Shown: positions 6,309-11,523 of the stretch, piece by piece
Numbering within the stretch: position 1 is the first letter of the stretch
Layout: every line of letters starts with the position of its first letter
Origin: Candidatus Nitrosopumilus sp.
GTDB taxonomy: Archaea > Thermoproteota > Nitrososphaeria > Nitrososphaerales > Nitrosopumilaceae
Assembly (NCBI GenBank): GCA_029860565.1
Contig: JAOUAY010000030.1
Span: 1-11,523, forward strand
DNA: 11,523 bases
Direction: 5' to 3'
Translations under genes and position numbers: made by a program
Notes under the pieces: model-generated
Database searches by the model: none
What the model saw: the letters and a program-made list of their open reading frames with translations, nothing else
Told to the model about the DNA's origin: nothing

Positions 6309-7244
6309 GTGTCAGTAAAAAGAATTGTCTCTTTTTTACCAAGTGCAACTGAACTGCTTTATGAATTTGGAGTACAAGATGATCTGTATGGAGTCACTCA
6401 TGAATGCAAATATCCACAAGATGCAATTTTAAAACCGCAAGTGATCAGTTCAGTAATAAATTCAGATGAACTAACCAGCAAAGAGATCGACGCAGTAACT
6501 TGTCAGTTGTTAAAAGACGGAAAAGATATTTTTGTATTGCATGAGAATAACCTAAAAGATGCCAATCCTGATTTAATTATTTCACAAGAAACGTGTGAAG
6601 TTTGTGCAGCATATACTAGTCAAGTGAATAAAGCAGTAAAAATTCTTCAAAAAAAGCCGATATTGTATTCAATGAATCCACATAACATGAGTGAAATCAT
6701 GATTTCAGTTACAGAGTTGGGTAAAAAATTAGGAAAGAAAAATAGAGCAAATGAAATTATCGAATCACTTGAAAAAAGAATTAAAAATATTGAAAAAAGT
6801 AACAACAGCAAACATCCAAAAGTACTGGCAATAGAATGGCTCGAACCATTTTTTACTGCAGGACATTGGATTCCAGAAATGATACAAATTGCAGGAGGAA
6901 TAAATATGATAAGTAAAACAGGAGAACATTCTCGACGATTAGACATTGATGAAATCATCAAATCAAACCCAGACATAATCATCTTAATGCCATGTGGATT
7001 TGACATACACAGGACAGTAACAGAGTATGGTAAAATTTTAAAAAAGAATGAATCATGGAATTCACTAAACGCCGTTAAAAATAACCAAGTTTTTGCTGTA
7101 GATGCAAATTCATTTTTTAGCAAACCCAGTATACGAACTGTAGAAGGAATAGAAATTCTTGCAAAAATAATCCAACCAGAAGAATTTACTAATTTGAAAG
7201 TTTCAAACAAATCATTTACAAATATAGAGAAAAAATTTCCATAG
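6309..7244 (+). CDS. Soluble BtuF-like cobalamin/metal-chelate binding protein
   Basis: A 311-residue protein with the class III periplasmic binding protein fold of BtuF/FhuD-type ABC substrate-binding proteins. The N terminus goes straight into the first strand (KRIVSFLPSATELLYEFG, residues 4-21), and the family text NPDLIISQETCEVCA (86-100) contains a C96-x-x-C99 pair. The segment AIEWLEPFFTAGHWIPEMIQ plus IAGG matches the LEWL-P-F-AGHW-PEM signature of the intracellular 'cobalamin-binding protein' subgroup. There is no signal peptide, lipobox or membrane anchor, and no BtuC/BtuD permease or ATPase gene nearby, so a role as a surface transporter subunit is doubtful; a cytoplasmic corrinoid- or tetrapyrrole-handling role is an inference. 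Ammonia-oxidising archaea generally make cobalamin. The start is GTG, supported by a TATA-like box 26 nt upstream. The gene ends 168 nt before the convergent ychF-like gene. Confidence 0.85.
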   Translation: MSVKRIVSFLPSATELLYEFGVQDDLYGVTHECKYPQDAILKPQVISSVINSDELTSKEIDAVTCQLLKDGKDIFVLHENNLKDANPDLIISQETCEVCAAYTSQVNKAVKILQKKPILYSMNPHNMSEIMISVTELGKKLGKKNRANEIIESLEKRIKNIEKSNNSKHPKVLAIEWLEPFFTAGHWIPEMIQIAGGINMISKTGEHSRRLDIDEIIKSNPDIIILMPCGFDIHRTVTEYGKILKKNESWNSLNAVKNNQVFAVDANSFFSKPSIRTVEGIEILAKIIQPEEFTNLKVSNKSFTNIEKKFP

Positions 7245-7261
7245 ACTCAGAAAATCCCCTC

Positions 7262-7276
7262 GTTATACGATATAAC
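7262..7276. repeat. 15-nt palindrome after the btuF-like gene
   Basis: A perfect inverted repeat GTTATA-CGA-TATAAC, 18 nt downstream of the btuF-like stop. No T-run follows directly, so it is not a classic terminator. It could be a binding site or a processing hairpin at the mRNA 3' end. Confidence 0.4.
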
Positions 7277-7323
7277 ATACAATTGGTCACGGTTGTTTTT
7301 AGAAATCACACAATATGAAAAGA

Positions 7324-7339
7324 AATCTTGTAGAAGATT
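7324..7339. repeat. Short hairpin between convergent genes
   Basis: AATCTT at 7324-7329 and AAGATT at 7334-7339 form a perfect 6-bp stem with a GTAG tetraloop. The 168-nt spacer between the btuF-like stop and the ychF-like stop holds this, the palindrome at 7262 and no gene. Confidence 0.35.
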
Positions 7340-7412
7340 CAGGTATGAATAATTATTAGAAATAACAAACGTTGTTTTGAGTAAATTAAAGAAGTGAATG
7401 CACTAGATAAAA

Positions 7413-8624
7413 TTATTTTTGCACCGCACTAACCAGAGACACAACATCTCTATCCCTCAGTTGATAATCTACAGGAAGTCTCAATTTATACCTCAAGTCT
7501 TTTCCATAAAGAAGTCCCTTAGTTAAATCAGAATGAATCTCTTTTGCAAGATCATTAATTGTAGCCCCGTCTTTTAATAAAATTAAGTCAGGCAATACAC
7601 GGCCCTTTTTGTCAGATAAATTTTTTTCATCCGCAACTGGATAAATGGAATTCATCTTCAATAGTTTGAAAACTGCAACATTAATTGCAAATTGAACACC
7701 TGTCCGCATGTATTCTCCCATAATTCCTTTTTTAATAAAATCCAACGCATTGATCTGTTTTTCATTAAGTTCATCAGATCTAATAATTTCAAATTGTTCT
7801 GAACCGGGAGAATATTTTATCAGTCCTTTTTGTTCTGCACGCCTTAAACTAAATTCACTGTCACCACTTACAGGAATCACTATTGAATCATTGTAACGCT
7901 CTCTTAACCTATCAAAGTTTTTGTCAGCTCCCTCAACATCAACTTTGTTTGCTACAATCAACGTAGGCTTTGAGATTTTTCTTAGATGTGATGTGAATTT
8001 TTTACTGTCAATCATATCAAAATCATTAAAATTTTTTTCTTCAAGGTCTGTTTTTAAAAGAGCGTCTTTAACGTGTATCTTGTTCACACCAATGCCCCGA
8101 TAAAGATCAGTAATTGCATCTACAATGTCAGTACCAGTTTCAATCAATTTTGATATTTTATCCCTATTACCTTCCAAAATTTTATGATACCACATTACTA
8201 ATTCTTCTTCAATATCTGCAAAATCAGAAACAGGATCCCCAGTTCCAACTTCAGTAATTTTTCCACTTGAATCAATACCACCAGAGGCATCAACAACATG
8301 AAGTAATGCATCTGATTGTGCAGCAATAGATAAAAACTGATTTCCAAGACCTTTGCCTTTCCAGGCATCTTTAATCAAACCAGGTAAGTCAATCAATTCA
8401 ATTGGAATGTATCTCCACCCATCCAAGCATTTTGAATTATTTGGATTATCTTGAATTTTAAATTCAGGATGGACACAAAGAGAAATTGCATGTGCCACTC
8501 CAGATACAGGAGATTTGGTAGTAAACGGGTATGATGAAATTTCTTCAGAGGATAGAGTGGCAGAATTGAAAAAAGTTGTCTTTCCAGTATTGGTTTTACC
8601 AATTAAACCAATTTTGATAAACAT
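7413..8624 (-). CDS. YchF/Obg-type translation-associated GTPase (archaeal form)
   Basis: A 403-residue TRAFAC-class P-loop NTPase of the archaeal YchF-like group, with a GTPase domain followed by a C-terminal TGS domain; such proteins are thought to bind the ribosome or translation factors. Motifs are G1 GKTNTGKT (residues 9-16), G2-region threonines in YPFTTKSP (32-39), G3 DLPGL (79-83) followed by KGKGLGNQFL, and G4 NKVD (226-229). Bacterial/eukaryotic YchF carries N-x-x-E at G4 and prefers ATP; NKVD predicts normal GTP preference. The final about 70 residues (DLILLKDGATINDLAKEIHS through LRDRDVVSLVSA) are a TGS fold. The G1 motif begins 8 residues after the start. ATG at 8624 is the first codon after a TATA-like element 25 nt upstream, so it is probably leaderless and can be expressed separately from the two upstream genes. 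Length and motifs are complete. Confidence 0.93.
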   Translation of the reverse strand: MFIKIGLIGKTNTGKTTFFNSATLSSEEISSYPFTTKSPVSGVAHAISLCVHPEFKIQDNPNNSKCLDGWRYIPIELIDLPGLIKDAWKGKGLGNQFLSIAAQSDALLHVVDASGGIDSSGKITEVGTGDPVSDFADIEEELVMWYHKILEGNRDKISKLIETGTDIVDAITDLYRGIGVNKIHVKDALLKTDLEEKNFNDFDMIDSKKFTSHLRKISKPTLIVANKVDVEGADKNFDRLRERYNDSIVIPVSGDSEFSLRRAEQKGLIKYSPGSEQFEIIRSDELNEKQINALDFIKKGIMGEYMRTGVQFAINVAVFKLLKMNSIYPVADEKNLSDKKGRVLPDLILLKDGATINDLAKEIHSDLTKGLLYGKDLRYKLRLPVDYQLRDRDVVSLVSAVQK

Positions 8625-8645
8625 GTAATGATTACTATTTTAAAA

Positions 8646-8662
8646 TATTTATCTCTGCCTAA
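8646..8662 (-). promoter_or_regulatory. Promoter of the ychF-like gene: TTAGGCA plus TATA box
   Basis: On the minus strand TTAGGCA (8662-8656) is followed closely by ATAAATA (8652-8646), centred about 25 nt before the ATG at 8624. The TAG inside TTAGGCA is also the stop codon of the upstream gene, so promoter and coding sequence overlap. Confidence 0.5.
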
Positions 8663-9027
8663 GAATTTGAAGGATTTTGCTTTTTAATTTTTTCAAGAGT
8701 TTGATTGAGTTCCTTTATCGCCCATTCAATATCAGAAAAATCATCTTCAGATAAAGATTCATGCCATTTTTCTAAAACACTATTTGTAATCTCTGAACAA
8801 TTATAGATTAGATTCCAATAAGGATGATGCTCAGCAGTAGTGTACGCAAGTTCAGTTACATCATTAAGACCATTTTGCGCCCTAGCTAACGAGGTAATTC
8901 TTTGACCAAATATTTTGATTATATCATTATTAAGATCCCTCTCTATTTTTAGAGGAATATTCCGTTGTTCATATTTTTTTGCAAATCCCAATAAATCATT
9001 ATAAAAATTTTCAAAATCAGTCATCAT
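8659..9027 (-). CDS. Uncharacterised helical protein, 122 residues
   Basis: I do not recognise this protein. From the ATG at 9027 it starts MMTDFENFYNDLLGFAKKYE and is predicted mostly alpha-helical, soluble and acidic. It has a histidine/aromatic patch (TTAEHHPYWNLIYNCSE) in the middle and a C-terminal amphipathic helix (EWAIKELNQTLEKIKKQ). No signal peptide or membrane helix is seen. The frame stays open to 9057, but the ATG at 9027-9025 overlaps the TGA of the CoA-binding gene as ATGA, the usual arrangement for coupled translation, so I prefer it; the ATG at 9024 would cost one residue. It is co-directional with the CoA-binding gene and ends at the promoter of the ychF-like gene. Its close coupling suggests it works with, or at the same level as, the CoA-binding protein. 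Confidence 0.75.
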   Translation of the reverse strand: MMTDFENFYNDLLGFAKKYEQRNIPLKIERDLNNDIIKIFGQRITSLARAQNGLNDVTELAYTTAEHHPYWNLIYNCSEITNSVLEKWHESLSEDDFSDIEWAIKELNQTLEKIKKQNPSNS

Positions 9028-9434
9028 AATAATCTCTGATGTTCTGCCAACATGCATCGGTTGAAAACTACTTTGATTCCAGCATTTCTTGCCAATTCTT
9101 CAGCTTCTAAATTGTGGATTCCTTCTTGAAGCCAAATCACCTTTGGTTTTTTCTTAATTGCCTCTCGAATAACCGATAAAACCTGATCAGATGGCCTAAA
9201 CACATCAACAATATCCACATCTCCAACTATATCAGAAATAGAATTGTAAGATTTTTTACCTAAAATCTCATCAGAATATGGATTTACAGGAGTGATATCA
9301 TATCCATTCTCAAAGAGATATTTGGGCACATAATGTGCTGCTTTTGAAGGATTTTTAGACATTCCCACCACAGCTACTTTATTCAAAGATAGAATATCAC
9401 GGATTTGTTCATCAGATGATGGATCTTGTTCCAT
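9024..9434 (-). CDS. CoA-binding domain protein (YccU-like)
   Basis: A 136-residue single-domain protein of the CoA_binding_2/YccU type, a Rossmann-like fold related to the CoA-binding part of succinyl-CoA synthetase. The glycine-containing nucleotide loop is in VAVVGMSKNPSKAAHYVP. The remaining conserved blocks are GYDITPVNPYSDEILGKKSY, DIVDVFRPSDQV, KVIWLQEGIHN, and the terminal VVFNRCMLAEHQRL with the family's N-R-C-x-x-x-E-H. The biological ligand use of this family is not settled; stand-alone members bind CoA or acyl-CoA. The frame is open to an ATG at 9482, but the ATG at 9434 is preferred. It begins MEQDPSSDEQIRDIL as family members usually do, and a TTATAT box lies 26 nt before it. 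The 16 extra residues would contain the promoter. Its TGA overlaps the next gene's ATG. Confidence 0.88.
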   Translation of the reverse strand: MEQDPSSDEQIRDILSLNKVAVVGMSKNPSKAAHYVPKYLFENGYDITPVNPYSDEILGKKSYNSISDIVGDVDIVDVFRPSDQVLSVIREAIKKKPKVIWLQEGIHNLEAEELARNAGIKVVFNRCMLAEHQRLL

Positions 9435-9456
9435 AATTAACAATCGATCATGAAGA

Positions 9457-9462
9457 ATATAA
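9457..9462 (-). promoter_or_regulatory. TATA box of the CoA-binding gene
   Basis: TTATAT on the minus strand, centred about 26 nt before the ATG at 9434. It decides the start: the longer frame from 9482 would place this box inside the coding sequence. Confidence 0.55.
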
Positions 9463-9490
9463 TTTTTGAATTTATTAATCATACAAAGAA

Positions 9491-9498
9491 TTTTTTAG
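9491..9498 (+). promoter_or_regulatory. TATA-like element of the winged-helix gene
   Basis: TTTTTTAG centred about 26 nt before the ATG at 9520. It is a weaker match than the others. It favours the ATG at 9520 over the TTG at 9511. Confidence 0.35.
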
Positions 9499-9519
9499 TC
9501 GCAATAACAATTGCAAATT

Positions 9520-10026
9520 ATGGATTCAGAGCCAAAAGACATCATAGTTCTAGGTGCAATCAAACATGGAATAAAAAAATTCGACAAAATCCAAAAAATG
9601 ACACAGATTGAATCCGAAGAATTGAATTCCATATTGGAGCAGCTAGAAAGTCGAGGTTTTATTCAGACTGAAGAGAAAAAAGGATGGTTTGGAATGAAAA
9701 TAGAAATTGCTGCCACGGAAAAAGGTTCCAAAGAAGTAGATGAACGAGTCCACGAATTACAAACAAAATGGAATCAAATGTCAGTACTATACAAAACAGG
9801 TGACAAAGAGAAGTTAAAACAGGAAATGGATGATAACAAATCAATCATTCCTTCAATGATGTTCTTTGGAGTAATGGATATGATGATGTTTTCAATGATG
9901 TTCAGTATGATGGCCATACCAATGTCAGATTATGTTTCATCAGAAAATATACCAGATACAGGAGATGCAGGTATGGATGACGGAAGTGCTGGTGACGGGG
10001 GATTTGATTTTGATATTGGATTCTAG
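9520..10026 (+). CDS. Winged-helix protein with methionine-rich segment and acidic glycine tail
   Basis: A 168-residue protein in three parts. Residues 1-72 look like a winged helix-turn-helix: helices (DIIVLGAIKHGIKKFDKIQK), a recognition-type segment (SEELNSILEQLESRGFI) and a wing ending in EIAATEKG, similar to PadR/MarR-like or archaeal wHTH proteins. Residues 73-108 are a charged helix. Residues 113-135 contain 11 methionines in 23 positions (SMMFFGVMDMMMFSMMFSMM core), hydrophobic enough for one membrane helix or a buried amphipathic helix. The tail is Gly/Asp-rich (GDAGMDDGSAGDGGFDFD) with no positive charge. I do not recognise a named family. It may be a DNA-binding protein anchored to the membrane or one that oligomerises through the Met helix. 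A TTG three codons upstream (9511) is a less likely start. It is divergent from the CoA-binding gene and 36 nt upstream of birA. Confidence 0.8.
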   Translation: MDSEPKDIIVLGAIKHGIKKFDKIQKMTQIESEELNSILEQLESRGFIQTEEKKGWFGMKIEIAATEKGSKEVDERVHELQTKWNQMSVLYKTGDKEKLKQEMDDNKSIIPSMMFFGVMDMMMFSMMFSMMAIPMSDYVSSENIPDTGDAGMDDGSAGDGGFDFDIGF

Positions 10027-10033
10027 TGTGTAT

Positions 10034-10040
10034 TTTATAC
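10034..10040 (+). promoter_or_regulatory. TATA box of birA
   Basis: TTTATAC centred 26 nt before the TTG at 10063. It lies in the 36-nt gap after the winged-helix gene, so birA has its own leaderless promoter and TTG is the likely start. Confidence 0.55.
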
Positions 10041-10062
10041 TTGAAATAAAAACAAACTATAG

Positions 10063-11070
10063 TTGATTTACAATTCATTTGACAACCCAGGATTAGTTAA
10101 AATACTCACATTTTTACAAACCCACAATACAGAATATCTGTCAGGTCAAGATTTGAGTGATGTCTTACGAATTAGCAGAGTTGCAGTATGGAAGCATATC
10201 AAAAAAATTAAAGAGTTAGGATATACCATTGAATCAAAACAAAAGCTAGGTTACAAGCTCATATCAAATTCAAATTTATTACTTCCATGGGAAATCACTT
10301 CAAATCTGAAAACAAAAATCATCGGACAACAGGCATATTATTTTGATACAATTGATTCTACTCAGAATCAGGCATTAAAGATGGCAGATGATACATCACA
10401 TAATGGCTCAGTGATTGTAGCATCAAAACAAACAGGAGGTAGAGGAAGAGCGGGAAGAAAGTGGATTTCACCAAAAGGTGGAATTTGGATATCAATAATA
10501 TTACAGCCAAAATTTGATATTTCGATTACTACATTGTTTCCCATTGCATCGGCATTGGCATTGTCAATTGCAATAGAAAAAACATTTTCAATAAAACCAG
10601 AATTAAAATGGCCAAATGATTTGACAATAAAAGGGAAAAAGGTGGCAGGTATGCTAGTAGATGTGTCACTAGAATCAAACAGAATTGAAAATTTAGTTTT
10701 GGGAGTAGGAATAAATTTTGATGTAAATGTAAAACAAATTGAAAAATCACTTAAAGGAACACCAAATTTTTACGGGGTAGCAACGCTTAGCGAACAAAAA
10801 AAGAAAGTCAAACCAATTCAATTAGTTCAGACGTTTTTAGTAGAATTAGAAAAAATATACAAATTACTTAATGCAAAGCAAACAAAGAGAATTATTTTTG
10901 AATGGACCTCCAGATCATCGACAATTGGAAAAAATGTAGAATTAAACACAGTAGACACAAAAATTAAAGGAAAAGCAATCAGAATTGATGAAGATGGGGC
11001 ATTGATGGTATCAGAAAATAGTAAGGAACACAGAATAATTGCAGGAGATATAATTCACATGTCAAAATAA
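10063..11070 (+). CDS. birA: Bifunctional biotin protein ligase / biotin repressor
   Basis: Makes biotinyl-AMP from biotin and ATP and attaches biotin to the acceptor lysine of a carrier protein, here most likely the biotin carboxyl carrier of the acetyl/propionyl-CoA carboxylase used for carbon fixation in this lineage (pathway inference). The 335 residues comprise an N-terminal winged helix (10-68, with ISRVAVWKHIKKIKELGY as the helix-turn-helix), the catalytic domain, and a C-terminal SH3-like domain (ELNTVDTKIKGKAIRIDEDG, then GDII). Catalytic motifs are intact: FDTIDSTQNQA (94-104), GRGRAGRKW (126-134), KWPNDL (182-187) and KKVAGMLVD (192-200, K193 as the biotinyl-AMP lysine), then LGVGINF (213-219). 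The N-terminal DNA-binding domain suggests it also represses transcription, as in E. coli. No bio operon is nearby. The start is TTG, with a TATA box 26 nt upstream. It ends 2 nt from the convergent gene's stop. Confidence 0.96.
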   Translation: MIYNSFDNPGLVKILTFLQTHNTEYLSGQDLSDVLRISRVAVWKHIKKIKELGYTIESKQKLGYKLISNSNLLLPWEITSNLKTKIIGQQAYYFDTIDSTQNQALKMADDTSHNGSVIVASKQTGGRGRAGRKWISPKGGIWISIILQPKFDISITTLFPIASALALSIAIEKTFSIKPELKWPNDLTIKGKKVAGMLVDVSLESNRIENLVLGVGINFDVNVKQIEKSLKGTPNFYGVATLSEQKKKVKPIQLVQTFLVELEKIYKLLNAKQTKRIIFEWTSRSSTIGKNVELNTVDTKIKGKAIRIDEDGALMVSENSKEHRIIAGDIIHMSK

Positions 11071-11072
11071 AG

Positions 11073-11408
11073 TTATTTTTTTCCAGGTTTAGTTTTGGGT
11101 TTAGTTTTGGGTTGGTTAGAAATCATAGAGGATTGTTCTTTTAGAATTTCTTTTAGATCCATTTGTATATCAAAAACTAACGAGAGTAATACTTCCAGAG
11201 ATTCAGAATATTGTCTATATACAGATAATAATTCAGTTTTCTTATCATTGGCCTTTAACAGATATTCATTTGAACGTAGTAAGTTTGTAGAATCATTCAT
11301 TTCAGGAATATTGGAAGGAAATGGGCCTAATTGATCTAAATCTACTTGAATTTCTTGAATTTTTTTACGTAAATCATATATTATTTTTCCTGTACCTACA
11401 TTCACCAT
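11073..11408 (-). CDS. Uncharacterised helical protein with lysine/proline tail
   Basis: I do not recognise this 111-residue protein. Residues 1-95 are predicted helical with heptad-like leucine/isoleucine spacing, broken by a proline-rich turn (LGPFPSNIPEMN, about residues 27-38), so a helical hairpin or coiled coil is likely. The C terminus is a basic repeat tail, KTKPKTKPGKK, of the kind that binds nucleic acid or acidic surfaces. No signal peptide or membrane helix is present. The start is ATG at 11408, with a TTTAAT box about 27 nt upstream, consistent with a leaderless mRNA. It converges on birA with only 2 nt between the stop codons, so each transcript must end inside the other gene. 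Confidence 0.7.
   Translation of the reverse strand: MVNVGTGKIIYDLRKKIQEIQVDLDQLGPFPSNIPEMNDSTNLLRSNEYLLKANDKKTELLSVYRQYSESLEVLLSLVFDIQMDLKEILKEQSSMISNQPKTKPKTKPGKK
11076..11082 (+). terminator. T-run terminator of birA
   Basis: Seven consecutive T residues begin 6 nt after the birA stop. Archaeal RNA polymerase terminates at such tracts. The tract lies within the last codons (KK) of the convergent gene. Confidence 0.5.
11088..11111 (-). repeat. 12-nt tandem repeat in coding sequence
   Basis: TTTAGTTTTGGG is repeated exactly twice (11088-11099 and 11100-11111). On the minus strand it encodes the KTKPKTKP part of the basic tail, so copy number could change in multiples of four residues without shifting the frame. 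Confidence 0.6.
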
Positions 11409-11432
11409 ACAAAAACATGGGATTATTGACGA

Positions 11433-11438
11433 ATTAAA
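11433..11438 (-). promoter_or_regulatory. TATA-like box of the lysine-tailed protein gene
   Basis: On the minus strand this reads TTTAAT, centred about 27 nt before the ATG at 11408. The remaining DNA to the window end (to 11523) is AT-rich, and I see no gene in it. Confidence 0.4.
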
Positions 11439-11523
11439 GATTTTCTGAATTAGACATGGTTTATCAAATTAAATTAAAGTAAATATGAATTCAAATTGAG
11501 TACAAATTAAAAACAAATTATAT

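Noticed and set aside
6647..7210. 187-codon minus-strand open frame opposite the btuF-like gene
   Set aside because: Long but antisense to a clear binding-protein gene. Its composition (Ser/Phe/Ile-rich runs) is what the complement of an AT-rich Lys/Glu-rich gene produces; no family motif.
7315..7359. Possible 14-codon peptide in the convergent spacer
   Set aside because: Too short, no promoter, and it covers a hairpin; expected by chance in AT-rich DNA.
7708..8103. Two short plus-strand open frames opposite the ychF-like gene
   Set aside because: Both are shadows of the GTPase coding strand with serine/phenylalanine-rich composition and no start signals.
7413..8624. The G4 motif NKVD as an unusual substitution in a YchF protein
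   Set aside because: N-x-x-E is typical of bacterial/eukaryotic YchF, but archaeal members of this group carry NK-x-D, so it is expected here.
9028..9057. Upstream extension of the 122-residue protein to an ATG at 9057
   Set aside because: It would overlap the CoA-binding gene by 34 nt; the ATGA overlap at 9027 is the simpler, typical arrangement.
1..11523. Mobile element, CRISPR array, toxin-antitoxin, defence system, tRNA or rRNA
   Set aside because: I found no terminal repeats with a transposase, no regular spacer arrays, no cloverleaf and no defence-type domain. Gene content is mainly housekeeping and composition is uniform.

Overview
The window looks like a stretch of an AT-rich nitrososphaerotal (thaumarchaeal) chromosome, most likely close to Nitrosopumilus or a related ammonia-oxidising archaeon. 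The reasons are: archaeal-type AhcY, an Nre-family repair protein ending in a PCNA-interacting box, an archaeal YchF-like GTPase with a TGS domain, a BirA with its own winged helix, and promoters that are almost all leaderless with a TATA-like box about 26 nt upstream of the start codon. TTG and GTG starts are common (ahcY, the Rieske gene, nadE, birA and the btuF-like gene). The lineage call is inferred from family recognition and composition; there is no rRNA in the window.

Layout. Positions 1-1636 (minus strand): the N-terminal part of methionyl-tRNA synthetase (cut by the window edge), preceded in the same direction by S-adenosylhomocysteine hydrolase, a plausible methyl-cycle/methionine unit. 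A short divergent promoter region separates ahcY from a 100-residue Rieske [2Fe-2S] protein (plus strand). A stretch of about 318 nt without an intact gene follows. It holds a possible decayed minus-strand reading frame and an operator-like inverted repeat next to the nadE TATA box. Then come nadE and cysS (plus strand, 2 nt apart) and a small two-helix membrane protein.

Positions 5050-7244: an Nre-type DNA repair protein (minus) is divergent from a soluble BtuF-like binding protein (plus). The region between them carries three TGCCTA hexamers spaced 11-12 nt apart. Positions 7413-9434 (minus): a CoA-binding-fold protein, an uncharacterised 122-residue protein coupled to it by an ATGA overlap, and a YchF-like GTPase with its own internal promoter. 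Positions 9520-11070 (plus): a winged-helix protein with an extremely methionine-rich segment, then BirA. Positions 11073-11408 (minus): a lysine-tailed helical protein whose stop lies 2 nt from the BirA stop. The last 115 nt are promoter and AT-rich intergenic DNA.

Most genes are housekeeping (tRNA charging, NAD synthesis, methyl cycle, biotinylation, repair, translation GTPase). There is no sign of a mobile element, CRISPR array, tRNA or rRNA gene, and I see no complete new multi-gene system. The most interesting unexplained signal is regulatory. The motif TTAGGCA/TGCCTAA occurs only at gene edges in this window. In three unrelated promoters (nadE, nre, ychF) its AGGCA core sits 32-33 nt before the start codon, in the BRE position just upstream of the TATA box.
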